Positions 1-10,180 of a DNA stretch of 64,000 bases are shown here, one piece after another. Origin of the DNA: Chrysophaeum taylorii (lineage: Eukaryota; Sar; Pelagophyceae; Pelagomonadales; Pelagomonadaceae); contig JAQMWT010000028.1 in the NCBI GenBank assembly GCA_029834535.1, positions 310,001 to 374,000 on the forward strand, in the 5' to 3' direction. Under the pieces are notes generated by a model. The model was given only the letters and a program-made list of their open reading frames with translations, did not search any database and had not been told where the DNA came from. Numbering within the stretch: position 1 is the first letter of the stretch; each line of letters starts with the position of its first letter. A program made the position numbers and the translations under genes.

Positions 1-1686
1 GCGCTGTGGCACGAGGCGTGCTCCCGGGTCGCGGCAGCGCTCGAGTCGCTGAGTTTGCGGCGCGCGCGCGGTGCCAAGAAAGAGCGTGGTGCCGTCGAGG
101 CCGCACGCCGCGGGCTCGCCGCCGTGCCCGGGTCGGCGTTCGTGGAGCTCAGAGATTCGCTGGCGGCAGCCGCGCGCGCGTCGGGGCCGCAGCCGACGTC
201 GTCGACGGCGGCCGTGCTCGACGCGGCGACGGGCGTCGTCGGGCGGCCGGGCGGGAGCGCGCGGCACTGGCGCGCCGCGCTCGAGGGCGCCAAAGACTCC
301 AAGCTCAAGCTGTCGGTGGCGCTCAGCAGGGTCGACGTCTCGGCGCTGGCGGTCGAGGCGCCCGCGCGCTTGAACGCGCTCGCGGCGGCCGTCGCGCGAC
401 CCGACTTCCCGACGCCGAGCTTCGCCTCGCGCCGGAACCTGCTGGTCGGTCGGCTGTGCGCGTGGTGCGTCGCTGCCGCCGCGCTTGGCGCGCGCCTCGG
501 CTCGGAGGACGAGGTACCGAACGCGGCCGCCGTCGCGACCCTCGGCGAGCGCGCGGCGCGCCGCTGGATACAGCTCTGCGAGGCGCCAAAAAACGTCACC
601 AACGGCGCCGTCGACGATGGGAACAACAACAACAACAACAACAATAAAGTCTCGACGACAAGACGGAAGAAGAAGTGCGCCTCGGCGCCGCCGGCGTCTC
701 CGTCGCTGTACGACATTTACGTGGACTCGCGGCGGCTCCCGGCTCGGGAGGACCTGGATGACGAGGCGGTCGAGCGGTGCGCCCAGATGCTGCGGCGGTT
801 CTACGAGAAGCACAACCCCCACCTCGTACCCCGCGCCCACGCGATCTCCCGCGAATGGCGCGGCTCGGAGTCGACGCTCTTCGCGCTCCTTAGGTACAAG
901 TACGGCAAGCGCCAATCGACGCCCGGGCTCGACGACGCGCTCGCGACCGCCGAGGCCCCGCCCTCCGAGAGACGACTGGGCCGGCGGTCGCTGCCGCCCG
1001 ACGACGTCGCTCGCAAACTCCGCGACGAGATCGACCGCTTGCGATCGAGCGTCGACAAAGCGCAGACCGACGCCGACCGCGCGAGGAGCCGGGCAGCCGC
1101 CGCGGCCGCCGAGACCAGGCGGGTTCGCGAGAGCCAGCGCGAGGACCGCTCCGAGGCGGCCCGTCTCCGCGAGGACGCGGCCGCTTTGCGGCGGGAGCGC
1201 GACGCGAGGGACCACCAGCTTGCCGAGCTCCGATCTGCCCTCGAGTTGGTCGTCGCCAAGACGCCCTCCTCGCCGACTTCGCTCCCGCCCGTCCCCGACG
1301 ACGGAGAAATCGACGCGCCGCCCGACCTCGACGACTGCGCGGTCGACGCCGTCCTTTCGGCCGTCGTCGACGTCCTCCTCACCGAGTCTGCGATCGAGAT
1401 CGATTTCGAGCTCGATTTTGGCGGCGCCGATTCTGGCGATCGAGACGCGACCCCGACGCCGCAGCCGCCGGACAAGGTCGTCCCTCCGCCGGCACCCAAC
1501 GGCCGCCGGACCTCGTCGGACAGGAGCGCCCGGGGGAAGAAAGCTCGCTCCGTTTCGCCGGCCCGCGTCATGCCTCTCTTGCCCATCGACCAGCTCGACG
1601 CCCACGATGGCACCGCACCCCTCCCCCCGCCCCCGGTCGTCGTCGTCGTCGCACCGACCCCATCACTCAGGCCAACGACGGCATAA
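1..1686 (+). CDS. Coiled-coil protein with dynein-stalk-like helical segment, 5' end outside window
   Basis: The frame is open from the first base and ends at TAA 1684-1686; no convincing ATG occurs early, so the gene starts upstream and at least 561 residues are seen here. The first ~170 residues are helical and end in a pattern (a W-containing segment, then PDFPTPSF, then LCAWCVAAAAL) that resembles the helices flanking the microtubule-binding stalk of dynein heavy chains. An AAC-repeat encodes an Asn tract near 623-648. A second block near 705-910 (YDIYVDSRRLPAR, FYEKHNPHL, ALLRYKYGK) looks globular. From about 1010 to 1260 the protein is a charged coiled coil, and the rest is acidic and proline-rich. 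A cytoskeletal role is inferred; the dynein resemblance is by eye and modest. The full-length gene could carry a motor domain upstream. Confidence 0.55.
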   Translation, partial: ALWHEACSRVAAALESLSLRRARGAKKERGAVEAARRGLAAVPGSAFVELRDSLAAAARASGPQPTSSTAAVLDAATGVVGRPGGSARHWRAALEGAKDSKLKLSVALSRVDVSALAVEAPARLNALAAAVARPDFPTPSFASRRNLLVGRLCAWCVAAAALGARLGSEDEVPNAAAVATLGERAARRWIQLCEAPKNVTNGAVDDGNNNNNNNNKVSTTRRKKKCASAPPASPSLYDIYVDSRRLPAREDLDDEAVERCAQMLRRFYEKHNPHLVPRAHAISREWRGSESTLFALLRYKYGKRQSTPGLDDALATAEAPPSERRLGRRSLPPDDVARKLRDEIDRLRSSVDKAQTDADRARSRAAAAAAETRRVRESQREDRSEAARLREDAAALRRERDARDHQLAELRSALELVVAKTPSSPTSLPPVPDDGEIDAPPDLDDCAVDAVLSAVVDVLLTESAIEIDFELDFGGADSGDRDATPTPQPPDKVVPPPAPNGRRTSSDRSARGKKARSVSPARVMPLLPIDQLDAHDGTAPLPPPPVVVVVAPTPSLRPTTA

Positions 1687-1824
1687 GAGAAGTGGTATGT
1701 CATTGTAATTGCCGCCGCGCGGCATGGAAGAAGAAACCAGTTGAGAGCGACTCAGCGCCTCTTCGCATCCCCCCTCTGGTTGTCGTATACCCGCCGGGTA
1801 CATACATAGTCGGTATCTCCGTCG

Positions 1825-2592
1825 ATGCTGCTGCTGCTGCGGTTGATATCCTTCGTCGTCGTCACGCTTGTCGCGGGCTTCCAGAGCGCGCGCGTCGTGC
1901 GGTCCACGCCCCGCATGACCGACGCGACGATTCCTGGGCGCTGGCGTCTCTCGTTCAACCTCCCCGCGCGCAACACGAACGTTGGTGACTCGACGGCTAC
2001 GCATTTGAGATGAGAACACAACGCAGGTGGTGGTGACGGCGCGCTTCGCCGACGACGAGGGCTTCGAGCCACCGCAGGGACGGGTCCTCTTCAACCTCGG
2101 GGAGGGCGAGGTCGACGTGGGACGTTGGCTTCTCAGCGAAGATCCGAACGATCGCAAGGACGGTCTCTGGGTACGCCGTTTTGGTCGTCGTCATCTTCTT
2201 TGCGACCGACATTCCGCCAGATCTGGGGCCTCTTCGCCGAGCCCCTCTATCCGTTTCTCCTCATGACGATCCCGTCCGACGCGATCGGTCTCCCCGAGGG
2301 CGGCCAACTCGTGCGTGCGGAGCGCCCGCAGCTGGATGTATTTTCTTTGTCGCAGGCCGTTCGAGTCAACCACAAGGCGAGGCCCGACGACGACGCGCAG
2401 CTCTTGACGCGGGGTATCGTGAGCGTGCGACGCCGAGAGTCGATTTCCGCAGACCTCGTTGGCTTAAGCAGTGCGACTTACGATCGAGACACCGACCTCG
2501 GGACCGTTGTTTGCACCCCAATACTCGCGCGCCCGATTGAAGAGGCATCGCGACCAAAAAAGGTCGCCGACGGCCCCGCGGCAGGTGAATGA
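1825..2592 (+). CDS. Plastid-targeted conserved protein of unknown function, 4 exons
   Basis: Four exons join in frame: 1825-1980, 2027-2170, 2221-2310 and 2356-2592, with GT-AG introns of 46, 50 and 45 bp. The third intron is a multiple of three without a stop, so its removal rests on its good GTGCGT donor and pyrimidine-rich acceptor. The product is 208 residues. The N-terminus MLLLLRLISFVVVTLVAGFQ is a signal peptide followed by Phe and then a basic Ser/Arg/Thr stretch, which fits the bipartite plastid leader of algae with red secondary plastids. The mature part has PGRWRLSFNLP near its start and IWGLFAEPLYPFLL near the middle. I do not recognise the family. It converges on the FKBP gene, with 26 bp between stops. 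Confidence 0.6.
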
Positions 2593-2618
2593 CGATCATA
2601 ATATGGCAGCAGCGACTT

Positions 2619-3254
2619 TTAGAACTTTTTCGAGCCGCCCGGCTTATCTACGCGGACGAGCCTCACGTTGATCAGGAGAGTCTTGTCGAGGGCGTCACCT
2701 TTGGAGGAAAGAACGAAGTTGAGGGCTCGCATCCCCGAGAAGGATTCGGGTTTCGGACCGACGCGGTCGTGGGAAGGGTCCGCAATCACGCCGAGCTTCT
2801 CGTCGCCCAACATCGGATACCCGATTTCGGGTCCAAAAACGAGCTGGCGGATGCCTCCCTCGCGCATACCCAGGACGCCTTCCTCGAGGGCGGGGATGAC
2901 CTCGCCTTTGCCCACCACAAAGCGGTCATAGTCGCGGTCCCTCGCAAAGTCGCCGCCCTTGACGCCCGTTTTGGCCTCGAACGGCCGACCAAAGTAGCCG
3001 AGGGTGTAGCCCTCCCATTCGTACACAACGCGATCGCCGATGGTCGCCTCCTTCCCACTACCGATCGCGCGGTCCTTCCATTGCAGCCCGGACGACGTCC
3101 TCTCGAAACCGGGCTGCGCGTTGACGAAATCCGGCGGCCGCACAGCGTTGGCCTCGTGCACCAAGGCAGCGTTGGCGGGTGCCAACGCGCCAAAAGCCAA
3201 GTCGCGCCGAGATACCTCGAACGCGGCGCCCGCCGAGCACAAAAGGAACAGCAT
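2619..3254 (-). CDS. FKBP-type peptidyl-prolyl isomerase, probably thylakoid lumen
   Basis: Single exon, 211 residues from ATG 3254 (an upstream in-frame GTG at 3263 is less likely). The leader has three parts: a signal peptide ending in Ala-Ala-Phe (CSAGAAFE), a short basic region with a twin-arginine pair (SRRDLAFGALAPANA), and an Ala-x-Ala processing site. This suggests passage through plastid membranes and then Tat import into the lumen. The body has FKBP features: GDRVVYEWEGYT, the FVVGKGEVIPALEEGVLGM block and a late beta strand LINVRLVRVD. The active-site region is divergent, so isomerase activity is uncertain. Lumenal FKBPs assist folding or assembly of photosynthetic complexes; the exact partner here is unknown. 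Confidence 0.82.
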   Translation of the reverse strand: MLFLLCSAGAAFEVSRRDLAFGALAPANAALVHEANAVRPPDFVNAQPGFERTSSGLQWKDRAIGSGKEATIGDRVVYEWEGYTLGYFGRPFEAKTGVKGGDFARDRDYDRFVVGKGEVIPALEEGVLGMREGGIRQLVFGPEIGYPMLGDEKLGVIADPSHDRVGPKPESFSGMRALNFVLSSKGDALDKTLLINVRLVRVDKPGGSKKF

Positions 3255-3386
3255 GCGCGACACGGCGTGGGAGATGGATGACGCGCGGTTGAGGCGTCAC
3301 CAGCAAGTGTTCGGCTCCTCAACGGACTCGTAGATAATCAGGGTAAAAATGAAAGTAGTAGAACACGTTCTATATTTTTACAATAA

Positions 3387-3412
3387 TAAATAACCAGCGT
3401 TGGGAATTCACT
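3387..3412. repeat. Left end of hAT element: target duplication and inverted repeat
   Basis: TAAATAAC at 3387-3394 is the 8-bp target duplication. CAGCGTTGGGAATTCACT at 3395-3412 is the left terminal inverted repeat, identical over 18 bp to the reverse complement of 6306-6323. TTCACT-type subterminal repeats follow to about 3500. Confidence 0.95.
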
Positions 3413-6323
3413 GGGCTCACTTCACTAGATTCACTGAATTTGGTTCACTTTACTTTCACTTCACTTCACTTCACCGAAAATTTTCGTCGTCCGAAGTCTA
3501 ATGTTCACTTCACGTTCATTCACTTCGGCTGACGGCCTGACCCTGACCCTGTGTGATGAGCCAAGTCGAGCCGCGCTACTTGGAGGTGGAGGATAATGTT
3601 GATGATGAGGAGGAATTTAAACGCGGAACAGAAGGAGGAAGTTCACAAGAACGAGCCGATTGCGACGTCGATGTTGTGACGTGGAACACACCCGGCAAAA
3701 GTGGACGATCAACCTGGTTTTTCCAAGGTGTGGGACTGTGTGCGTCGACTGAAGGAACATCATCCTGACCACCGCGTTGACCAGTGGGAAGGCGACGACG
3801 CATGTGTGTATCCGGTGCTGGGAGCGCTGAAGGTGACGAGAGACTTCAAGAAAGGCACGTGGCAGATGACCAAGCCCTCTTGGGGCCCACTACAAGGCTG
3901 CGCATCCGGAGGACGAGCTGGGACGTCGACGGCTCACCAAGAAACAGAAGACAGACCAAGAAAAGGAGGGCGTTATGACGACCGTGGGCGTTGTGTCAGC
4001 CTCGAAGGGTAAATCGGATATTACGAGTTGCTTCATGGCCATGCCCAGCCAGGCAAAGCACTCTTCCCTGATAGCGTTCTCGGCTCGGCACTACGCGTAC
4101 ACGTCGCAGCGGATTTTTTCCAAGCGCACCTTTGACTGACGACGAAGATCATCGCAACCTAATCGAGGCGTATTACCGCGGTGGTGGCGGGAAAAGCAAG
4201 TGCCCGTTCATGACTCGAATGGCGCTGTTTGAATGGGTGGACGCTGAATATCGTTGCTTTGTTCGAATCTTGAAGCACGTCGTTACGGAGTGTTATGAAG
4301 CGGCTTTCGGCAATCCATTCGCCCAGGTGCTGCATGGACGGCGGAACACTCCAGGATAAGTTCAAGCGACAGGCCATTGGCCTATCCTTCATCTGGCCCG
4401 ATTGGAGTGGCGTTGAGACGGTGTGCGTCGGCCTCGTTCCAGCTGACGACGGAACCGATTCCGGCACGGCTTCTCTGCTCCGTTCTGTGGTTGCGGAGCG
4501 TGCGGGAATCGATATCGATTTGGCGGCCGCAACCATTGTTCAAGACCTGGCTGCAATTGGCGTCGCCGAAGAATTTTTTGTTGAGGTCGACGCGTGTGAC
4601 ATGCATGATATCTCAAAAATCTCGGGCGACTTGACACGATCCAGAGGCAAGCAGGTGATCAATCCATTCCCAGCTGGCCAGGAGCTGCTGAACAGTGCCC
4701 ACGATGAAGCCAAGTTCTTTTCTTACGGCACACGTTTGAAGGATCTGCATGCGCTTTTGCCATTACAGCCGGGGAAATCGCCGAAGCTCAAGCTCAAGCT
4801 TGACCTCAATAAGACGAGGTTCCGGGCGCGATACCAACTTATTCGTTCCTTGCTGCGCATGCACCACGTGCTCAAACTGTACGCGGCTACCAACATTGGA
4901 CTCCCCTGGACAATGAGTGATGAGCAATGGGTGGCGTTGGCTGAATTTGAGGCGATTTTTGCTATAACGGATGCGGCCGTTGTTTTCGTGCAACATGAAC
5001 GCTTATACCTGGGGGCGTGCGCCGCATTGATCAAGCACAACATGATCGAGTCTCTGCGAGCTGGGACGCTAGAAGACATTGATCTCCCGAACATAACTGC
5101 GAAATCCATGCCACGTAAGACTGTCGATGTTGACGACCTCAGCGAGACCGGCAAAATCTGTCTTGAGCAGGCTATTCTCGAATGTGAGCGTCGGTTTTGC
5201 GGGAATAATGAAAACTACGTGCGTCACTTCGACTACGAATTCAACGATCGCGAGCTGATTGCCTTCCTTCTTGACATTCGGACTATCAACTGCCGGTGCC
5301 TGTCGTCCAATCAGAGAGCTCAGGCCAGGAAGTTGCTCAAGGGAGAATATGTGATTTACGCACGGACTGCATTCCACCACGAAAAGGCAAAGACTTCCTC
5401 CGAGTCTGCGCCGCCCTCCGAGCCTGCGCCTGCCCGCATTCTCTTGGCGGCACTCGACGCACCCGACGCTTAGGACGACATTAGCTTCGACGTGCCTTCT
5501 TTTGCTATGCCTGAGAACCAGATGCCCGATTTCAATGTGGAGTTAGAACAGGTCTTCATTCAATGGATCAGGCTGTCGAGATCGCTCTACTGGAAAGAGC
5601 ATTATCCTGAACTTGAGAAGAAGGATGAAGTCGGCTTCATAGATCTGGCTGTGCTCGAGTTGGAAGGCTGTATCGACCGCTCACCAAGGAGCAGTATGGG
5701 TTCCTTCCGGACATGGCGAGAGCCCCTGAGGTTTTTTTCAATTGGTACACACGGCGCGAAGAGCTACGGTGAGCGCTGCCTGAGCATTGGAAATCTTGTC
5801 CTGACCGAGGGAAACACGTTGCTCGGCGCGGACGAGACGGACAAAGTTGCCCTACTGCGCACGAACAAGAATTTCTTCATTGCGGCGGCGGCCCGGGTTA
5901 AGTACAGAGACCTCGGACACGAGACCGAGTTTTTCAAAAACGCCGAGAGCACCATGATTCCCCGAAGACTCTTTGGAGATGGAGGTTGATGAGGAAGAAC
6001 CAGACGAAGATACCGAGGTCGGTCGTTCACATCGCCTAAAGTAAGATACACTGAACCCCATCCACGGTAACTCCTCCTTCGCCCCGAAACGCGAATGAAT
6101 CTAAGAGCATTAGACCTAGGCAATAGCGCGCGGAGGGCACGGAACTGACGGGGCTCGGCAGGGACCGGCGTTGGCGTTAAAAAAAAAAAAAATGTGGCGT
6201 TCACTTCACAAAGGTTCACGATGGCCACGTAGGGTCACGTGTTCACTTCAAATCACTTCACATGTATTGCCGTGGCTGGTGAAGTGGTTCACGTTCACTT
6301 GCAGAAGTGAATTCCCAACGCTG
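3395..6323 (+). mobile_element. hAT-superfamily DNA transposon, 2.9 kb
   Basis: The element has 18-bp perfect terminal inverted repeats starting CAGCG and is flanked by a perfect 8-bp duplication TAAATAAC (3387-3394 and 6324-6331); both are diagnostic of the hAT superfamily. Between about 3412-3500 and 6195-6305 the subterminal zones carry many TTCACT/AGTGAA repeats, the usual transposase-binding arrangement. The interior codes for a BED-finger-plus-transposase protein in several frames. Perfect ends and duplication point to a recent insertion, while the interrupted frames mean this copy probably depends on a relative for movement. It sits between the FKBP and CHORD genes and disrupts neither. 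Confidence 0.95.
3556..5989 (+). pseudogene. hAT transposase, interrupted
   Basis: Coding sequence runs from about ATG 3556 to the stop near 5989 but changes frame several times. In order it shows an acidic N-terminus, a BED-like zinc-finger region around 3710-3950 (SKVWDCVRR, then a Cys-rich and Trp-containing stretch), a segment reading ACTGHDGGTL-like at 4330-4345 that holds the first catalytic Asp, then CDMHDISKI and NPFPAGQELL at 4597-4690, which are typical of stramenopile hAT transposases. The C-terminus (about 5760-5880) has ERCLSIGNLVLTEGNTLL and VALLRTNKNFF, matching the dimerisation region. The longest intact piece is 4295-5473. The frame changes near 3740, 4330 and after 5470 mean no full-length protein is made unless introns rescue them. 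Confidence 0.85.
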
Positions 6324-6331
6324 TAAATAAC
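6306..6331. repeat. Right end of hAT element: inverted repeat and target duplication
   Basis: AGTGAATTCCCAACGCTG at 6306-6323 is the exact inverted copy of the left end. TAAATAAC at 6324-6331 repeats the 8 bases before the left end. Confidence 0.95.
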
Positions 6332-6403
6332 CCTTCTATTTTTTAGCCCTGTGAAACCACCCACCCACGAACACACCCACTCCCAGAAAATTAGTGCGAC
6401 CGA

Positions 6404-7255
6404 CTAGGGTGGCACCGTCGGAGGGGGACCGTCGCCTGTGGTGCCGATGAGGTTGTGCAAACCAAAGCCGAATTCCGTGGCAAACTCGGCCAGGACCTCG
6501 CTCTCGTCGTCGGCAAATTTGGCCATGAGCGCCTGTTTTGCCGCGTCGAAGTCCTGCGCCGAGACGCCGACCCCGACGAGGGCGCGTTTGAGAAGGTCGA
6601 TCGGCTTTTCAGCAACAGGAGGCGCGTCTCCGCGTTGTTCGCGGTTAAAATCCTCGACGGTCTTGAGCTTCTTGCCCGCGTCCTGGCCGCGGAGCTCCTG
6701 GCCGCCGAGGAACTGGTTGCCGCCGGGTTTGATGTCTGAGTGCAGCCCCGTAGCACACCCTTTGATTTCCATGAAGGACTCCCAGTCATATGCTTTTTTG
6801 TGGGGGCAGCACGACCAGTACTTGGCTGTCTCGTGGAAGACGGGCGGCTTCGTGTGGTAGCGGCACTCGCCTTCGAAGTTGGTGCGTAACGTGTACTTCT
6901 TGTTGCAGCCAAAATTCCTGCACGTGCGGATCCTGTCGGCGTCGTCGACGCCCGTCTCTGCAAACGTCGGCGTCACCTGCGGCGGTGACTGGCCTACCTT
7001 GACGTACAAGTCCTGGCGATCGTTGATGCGCTCGCTTACGACTGCGTTCTGCGAGATCACCTCGCGCATCTCCGTCTCGAGGCGAATCGTGGCGACGTCG
7101 AGCTGGTTCATCGGATGCTTTTCGTTGTAGTTCTTCACGAAGGTCTCGATGAGATTCTTCGCCGGACCATTCTCCCACTTTTTTGGAAGCGTCACCTTGA
7201 GCGTCTGCCGCAGCGACTCGGCCGCGCACTCATTGTAGTGAAGATATACTTTCAT
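6404..7255 (-). CDS. CHORD zinc-binding domain protein
   Basis: Single exon, 283 residues from ATG 7255. Around residues 110-172 lies one complete CHORD domain: the spacing CRNFGCNKKY, a His in CRYHTKPP, FHETAKYWSCCPHKK and GCATGLH supplies the Cys/His ligands for two zinc ions. The N-terminal ~95 residues (starting MKVYLHYNECAAESLRQTLK) look folded but are not a domain I can name. The C-terminal ~100 residues are helical and end in a Pro-rich tail. Plant RAR1 and animal CHORDC1 use tandem CHORD domains and a CS domain as HSP90/SGT1 partners; this protein has only one CHORD and no visible CS domain. A co-chaperone role is therefore inferred from family only. Confidence 0.85.
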   Translation of the reverse strand: MKVYLHYNECAAESLRQTLKVTLPKKWENGPAKNLIETFVKNYNEKHPMNQLDVATIRLETEMREVISQNAVVSERINDRQDLYVKVGQSPPQVTPTFAETGVDDADRIRTCRNFGCNKKYTLRTNFEGECRYHTKPPVFHETAKYWSCCPHKKAYDWESFMEIKGCATGLHSDIKPGGNQFLGGQELRGQDAGKKLKTVEDFNREQRGDAPPVAEKPIDLLKRALVGVGVSAQDFDAAKQALMAKFADDESEVLAEFATEFGFGLHNLIGTTGDGPPPTVPP

Positions 7256-7488
7256 GACCGGCCTCCTCTGCCCCGAGGAGCACGGGCCTCGTCGTCCGGT
7301 TTCGACTTCGCGAGAACGACTTTTCCTTACCCTCTCGCCGCCACCACGCTACCGAACGAAACCTGTACCGTTGACACATATTCAACGGTTACGGTTGATG
7401 CTTCTGACTCCCACGAACATCATCGTGACTCTCACGAACATCATCGCATCATCCGCATAATCCATCGCATCCTCACACCAAAGCAGAC

Positions 7489-7770
7489 ATGTCGCCGTGC
7501 ATCAAGGACGAGGTCTACGACTGCCTGGCTCGCCAGAACATCTCATGCGATGTCGGTGTTATCGACGCCGCCGTCGCCTTCTGCCACGGAGACGTTGACA
7601 TGCTTAACGTCATCACGGCGGCGGACCTCAGTCTCGTCGCTCTCCCGGAGCAGGGCGAGGAGATCGCCTCGGCTCTTCGCCGCCATCACTCCGGCTCGAC
7701 CGGACTCGAGATTTCCCACGATGTAGAGCCCGCCGACCTTGACGCTCCGCACGAGTTTGACTATGTCTGA
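7489..7770 (+). CDS. Small protein of unknown function
   Basis: An ORF of 93 residues starts at ATG 7489 (CAAAGCAGACATG) and ends at TGA 7770. The sequence (MSPCIKDEVYDCLARQNISC..., then DAAVAFCHGDVDMLNVI) is helix-rich and acidic, with three Cys, and could be a UBA-like three-helix fold, but the match is too weak to name. Codon usage resembles neighbouring genes. It lies 233 bp from the divergent CHORD gene, and the interval holds short CGAACATCATCG repeats (about 7413-7445). Confidence 0.45.
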   Translation: MSPCIKDEVYDCLARQNISCDVGVIDAAVAFCHGDVDMLNVITAADLSLVALPEQGEEIASALRRHHSGSTGLEISHDVEPADLDAPHEFDYV

Positions 7771-8080
7771 GCTCCTGCTGGACACCCCCGTGCGACACCC
7801 ACCCTCTCCGTGAATAGGACACCCTCCACTAGCGTAGGCTTGAAAATAATACCGGGCGCGCACCAGGCAGATTACGCTCGCTCCTTCGCTCCCAAAATAG
7901 AGGAGGTGCTACGGGAATCAAGGCCGACGTCACGACTTGGTGAGTGCGCGCGCGCGTATATGGAGTTGCATGCGTACATCAACGGGCACCCACCTCGTCT
8001 GCCCGCGGAACCAGATAACAATCAAAACAAAAACAGGGATAGAGTGCATCATTTCTTTCGGTTGAGAGAAAAAAACACCA
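7771..8080. other. Intergenic, nothing recognised
   Basis: Gap between the small gene and the pirin 3' end. I see no coding continuity, repeat or RNA signal. Confidence 0.5.
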
Positions 8081-9107
8081 TCACGTCGTCTCGTCGAGGA
8101 TTTTGTAAGTCCAGTTGTCGCCGGCAGAGACAGCCTTAGCCATGATCTCCTCGGCCTCGTGCTCGTTGCGGAAAATCCCAAAGCCGTTGTTGCCTGCGCG
8201 ACGTCGCTTCTGAGAAAATAAAGCAATAAAACGACGACGCGCCGAGTTTCTTGACCCAGGGCTCTTCGAGCATGGGCTGGCCGGTGGCGAGGAAGACGTC
8301 GAATGGCGAGTCGTCGTCTGCAGCAACCTCGAGACTCCCGCCCTTGCCAAAGACAGCGACCTCGATGGTGTCGGCCGTGAAGTGCTGGCCAGCGACGCGG
8401 CCGGCGCCCTTCAAAACGCGGACGCAGCCGTGCGGGTAGTTTTCGGGCAGCGCGAGACTTCGAGATTCGCCCGGGTCAAGTGTGACTCGCAGGAAGACAG
8501 CGTCCGGCCAAGAATCAGGCGTGGCGGGGGATTTGATGCCGTCGAGCTCGCCAACGAGGAGCGTAGAGCCCTGGACTGTCGGGAGTTCGTCCTTCCTGGC
8601 CTTGGTGATCGTAGGCCGCAGATGCATCTTCTCGGCAGGGATCCGAACTATCACCTGAAGCAAGAAATTCTCCTCGTCGGCCGTCTCCTCGGCGTGCGCG
8701 ATGCCTCGCCCAGAGGCGGCGCAGTACACGCTACCGGCCGACGTGTAGCCGCCAGGGCTCGCGCCCAAGTTGTCCTCGTCCACGAGCGCCCCGTCGATGA
8801 CGACAGAGCATGCGATGAGCCCGTAGTGCGGGTGCACACCAAACTTCGGTAGACCTTTGCCCGTGATCCGCGCCTGGTCCATCAGGACGATGGGATCCAC
8901 GTCGTGCAAAGGATGGAGCGTTCCTTTACCGTGCACGTCAACCGTCCCAACTAGCCGGTAGAGCCCCGGGCCGCCGAACGTGGTCCCGCCCACGCGCGCA
9001 GAGATCGGTCGCGTTCTCGTGTCCATCGATGCCATGATCCCCGCACGTGAAAGAGAAATCGAACCTTCGATAAGAGCAGCTGCGGTGACAATGCCCAATG
9101 AGCGCAT
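8081..9107 (-). CDS. Pirin-family cupin protein, 2 exons
   Basis: Exon 1 runs 9107-8256 and exon 2 8209-8081; removing the 46-bp GT-AG intron 8210-8255 restores the frame (EEPW then KRRRAGNNGFGIFRNE). The product is about 327 residues. The N-terminal cupin has the pirin core: DPIVLMDQARITGKG, KFGVHPHYGL, GSVYCAASGRGIAHAE, which carries the metal-binding His residues (HPHYG in place of HPHRG) and the final His/Glu. The C-terminal half has the second barrel and the DVFLATGQPM strand. The first ~27 residues are hydrophobic and may be a leader; MASMDTRTRP could be an internal start. Pirins are Fe-dependent, nuclear or cytosolic, and some have quercetinase activity; the activity here is not predictable. 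Confidence 0.85.
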
Positions 9108-9515
9108 TAGAACTTTGCCGGACGGGGATACCTCAAGGGAGGGTAATCTTCAACGGAACTGCAGGCGGGCTAATGTTCAGGTTTTTTGCCACATCGCGCC
9201 ACGCCAGCCTATACTAGCTTTTTCTTTCCCATCGCGTCTCGCTGGGAGCTGTTGATCTGCGCGATGTATGGCCGCGTGTATCGAGTACGCGTGCAAATTA
9301 CGAAGGTCATTATGATATCCTGTTAATGGAACTGAGTTCCAGAGACAGCTACGAATCGAATAATCCGGACGCGGCCGTACGCCCAAAGTGCTGACATTAT
9401 TGAAAGGCAATGTATTATTATACTACCAAAAATATAAAATCGTTTTTGTTTTCGGTTTTTTATTGATATTGTATAGATGCCTCTTTTTTTTTTAACTCCT
9501 ATGCTATAGATAAAC
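9108..9515. other. AT-rich intergenic stretch
   Basis: Base composition shifts to AT-rich after about 9290, with T and A runs near 9450-9500. No gene, repeat or RNA was recognised. Confidence 0.5.
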
Positions 9516-10180
9516 TTAAATCTCAGAAATACTCTCGCCGTCGATGCTCACTGCGCCGACGAAGGAGACGCCATCGGCGATTGCGGCTGGGTCTTCGTAG
9601 TCGGTGCCCCCTGCCTCGAGAGGGGGCTCGTCCTCGTCGTGGCTGTTGCTCAGCGTCTGTATGAGGAAGTCGCCGAGCTCGTCAGTACACTTGTTGAGGA
9701 GACGGAGGTTGACGTAGGTAAAGAGAAGGCGATGGACGGTGAGGGTGTAAAGGCGGTTGGCGTCTTGGTGTGGATGAGCTCGTGGGTCTTGCAGACTCGC
9801 TCGACGTCGGCAGACTGGACAGCCATCTCGTCGATGCGGATGGCGATGGGGTGTGGTCTTTGGGAATGGCATGATGCCGGTGAGTCGCCGGTCGTCGGCG
9901 ACGGACATCATCCGCGCCAGCTTGAAGATCTCGCGCTCGGTGGACGTCTTGAATCGCATGTCTGCGGGCGGTTTGAAGAGGGGCTGCTTTCGTTCGATGA
10001 GCTCGCCCCAGGCCCCGGCGGAAAACGATCTGCAGGCCACCTCGCGATCAGCGGAGTCTGGGTCGAACCGCTCTCTTTATCTTGATGCCATGGTCTTCCC
10101 AGGCTGTCGCAGTAAGAAGCTCATCATACGTAGGCGTTATGAACGGGTCTACCAGCCGGTTTTCAAAGCGAAAATTGAAA
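9516..10180 (-). pseudogene. Broken gene of unknown family
   Basis: Coding-like sequence on the minus strand covers the whole stretch, but it lies in more than one frame and looks broken in roughly three places. The clearest pieces contain KPPADMRFKTSTEREIFKL, then a block with NRLYTLTVHRLLFTYVNLRL and KCTDELGDFLIQTL, and an acidic tail. Known tiny introns of this genome do not explain the changes, because coding similarity appears to run straight across them. I cannot assign a family; a host gene relic or an old integrated element are both possible. Confidence 0.4.

Noticed and set aside
6-647. 213-residue Arg-rich ORF overlapping the first gene
   Set aside because: Composition is Arg/Ala/Gly from GC bias, it runs in another frame of a better gene and has no structure.
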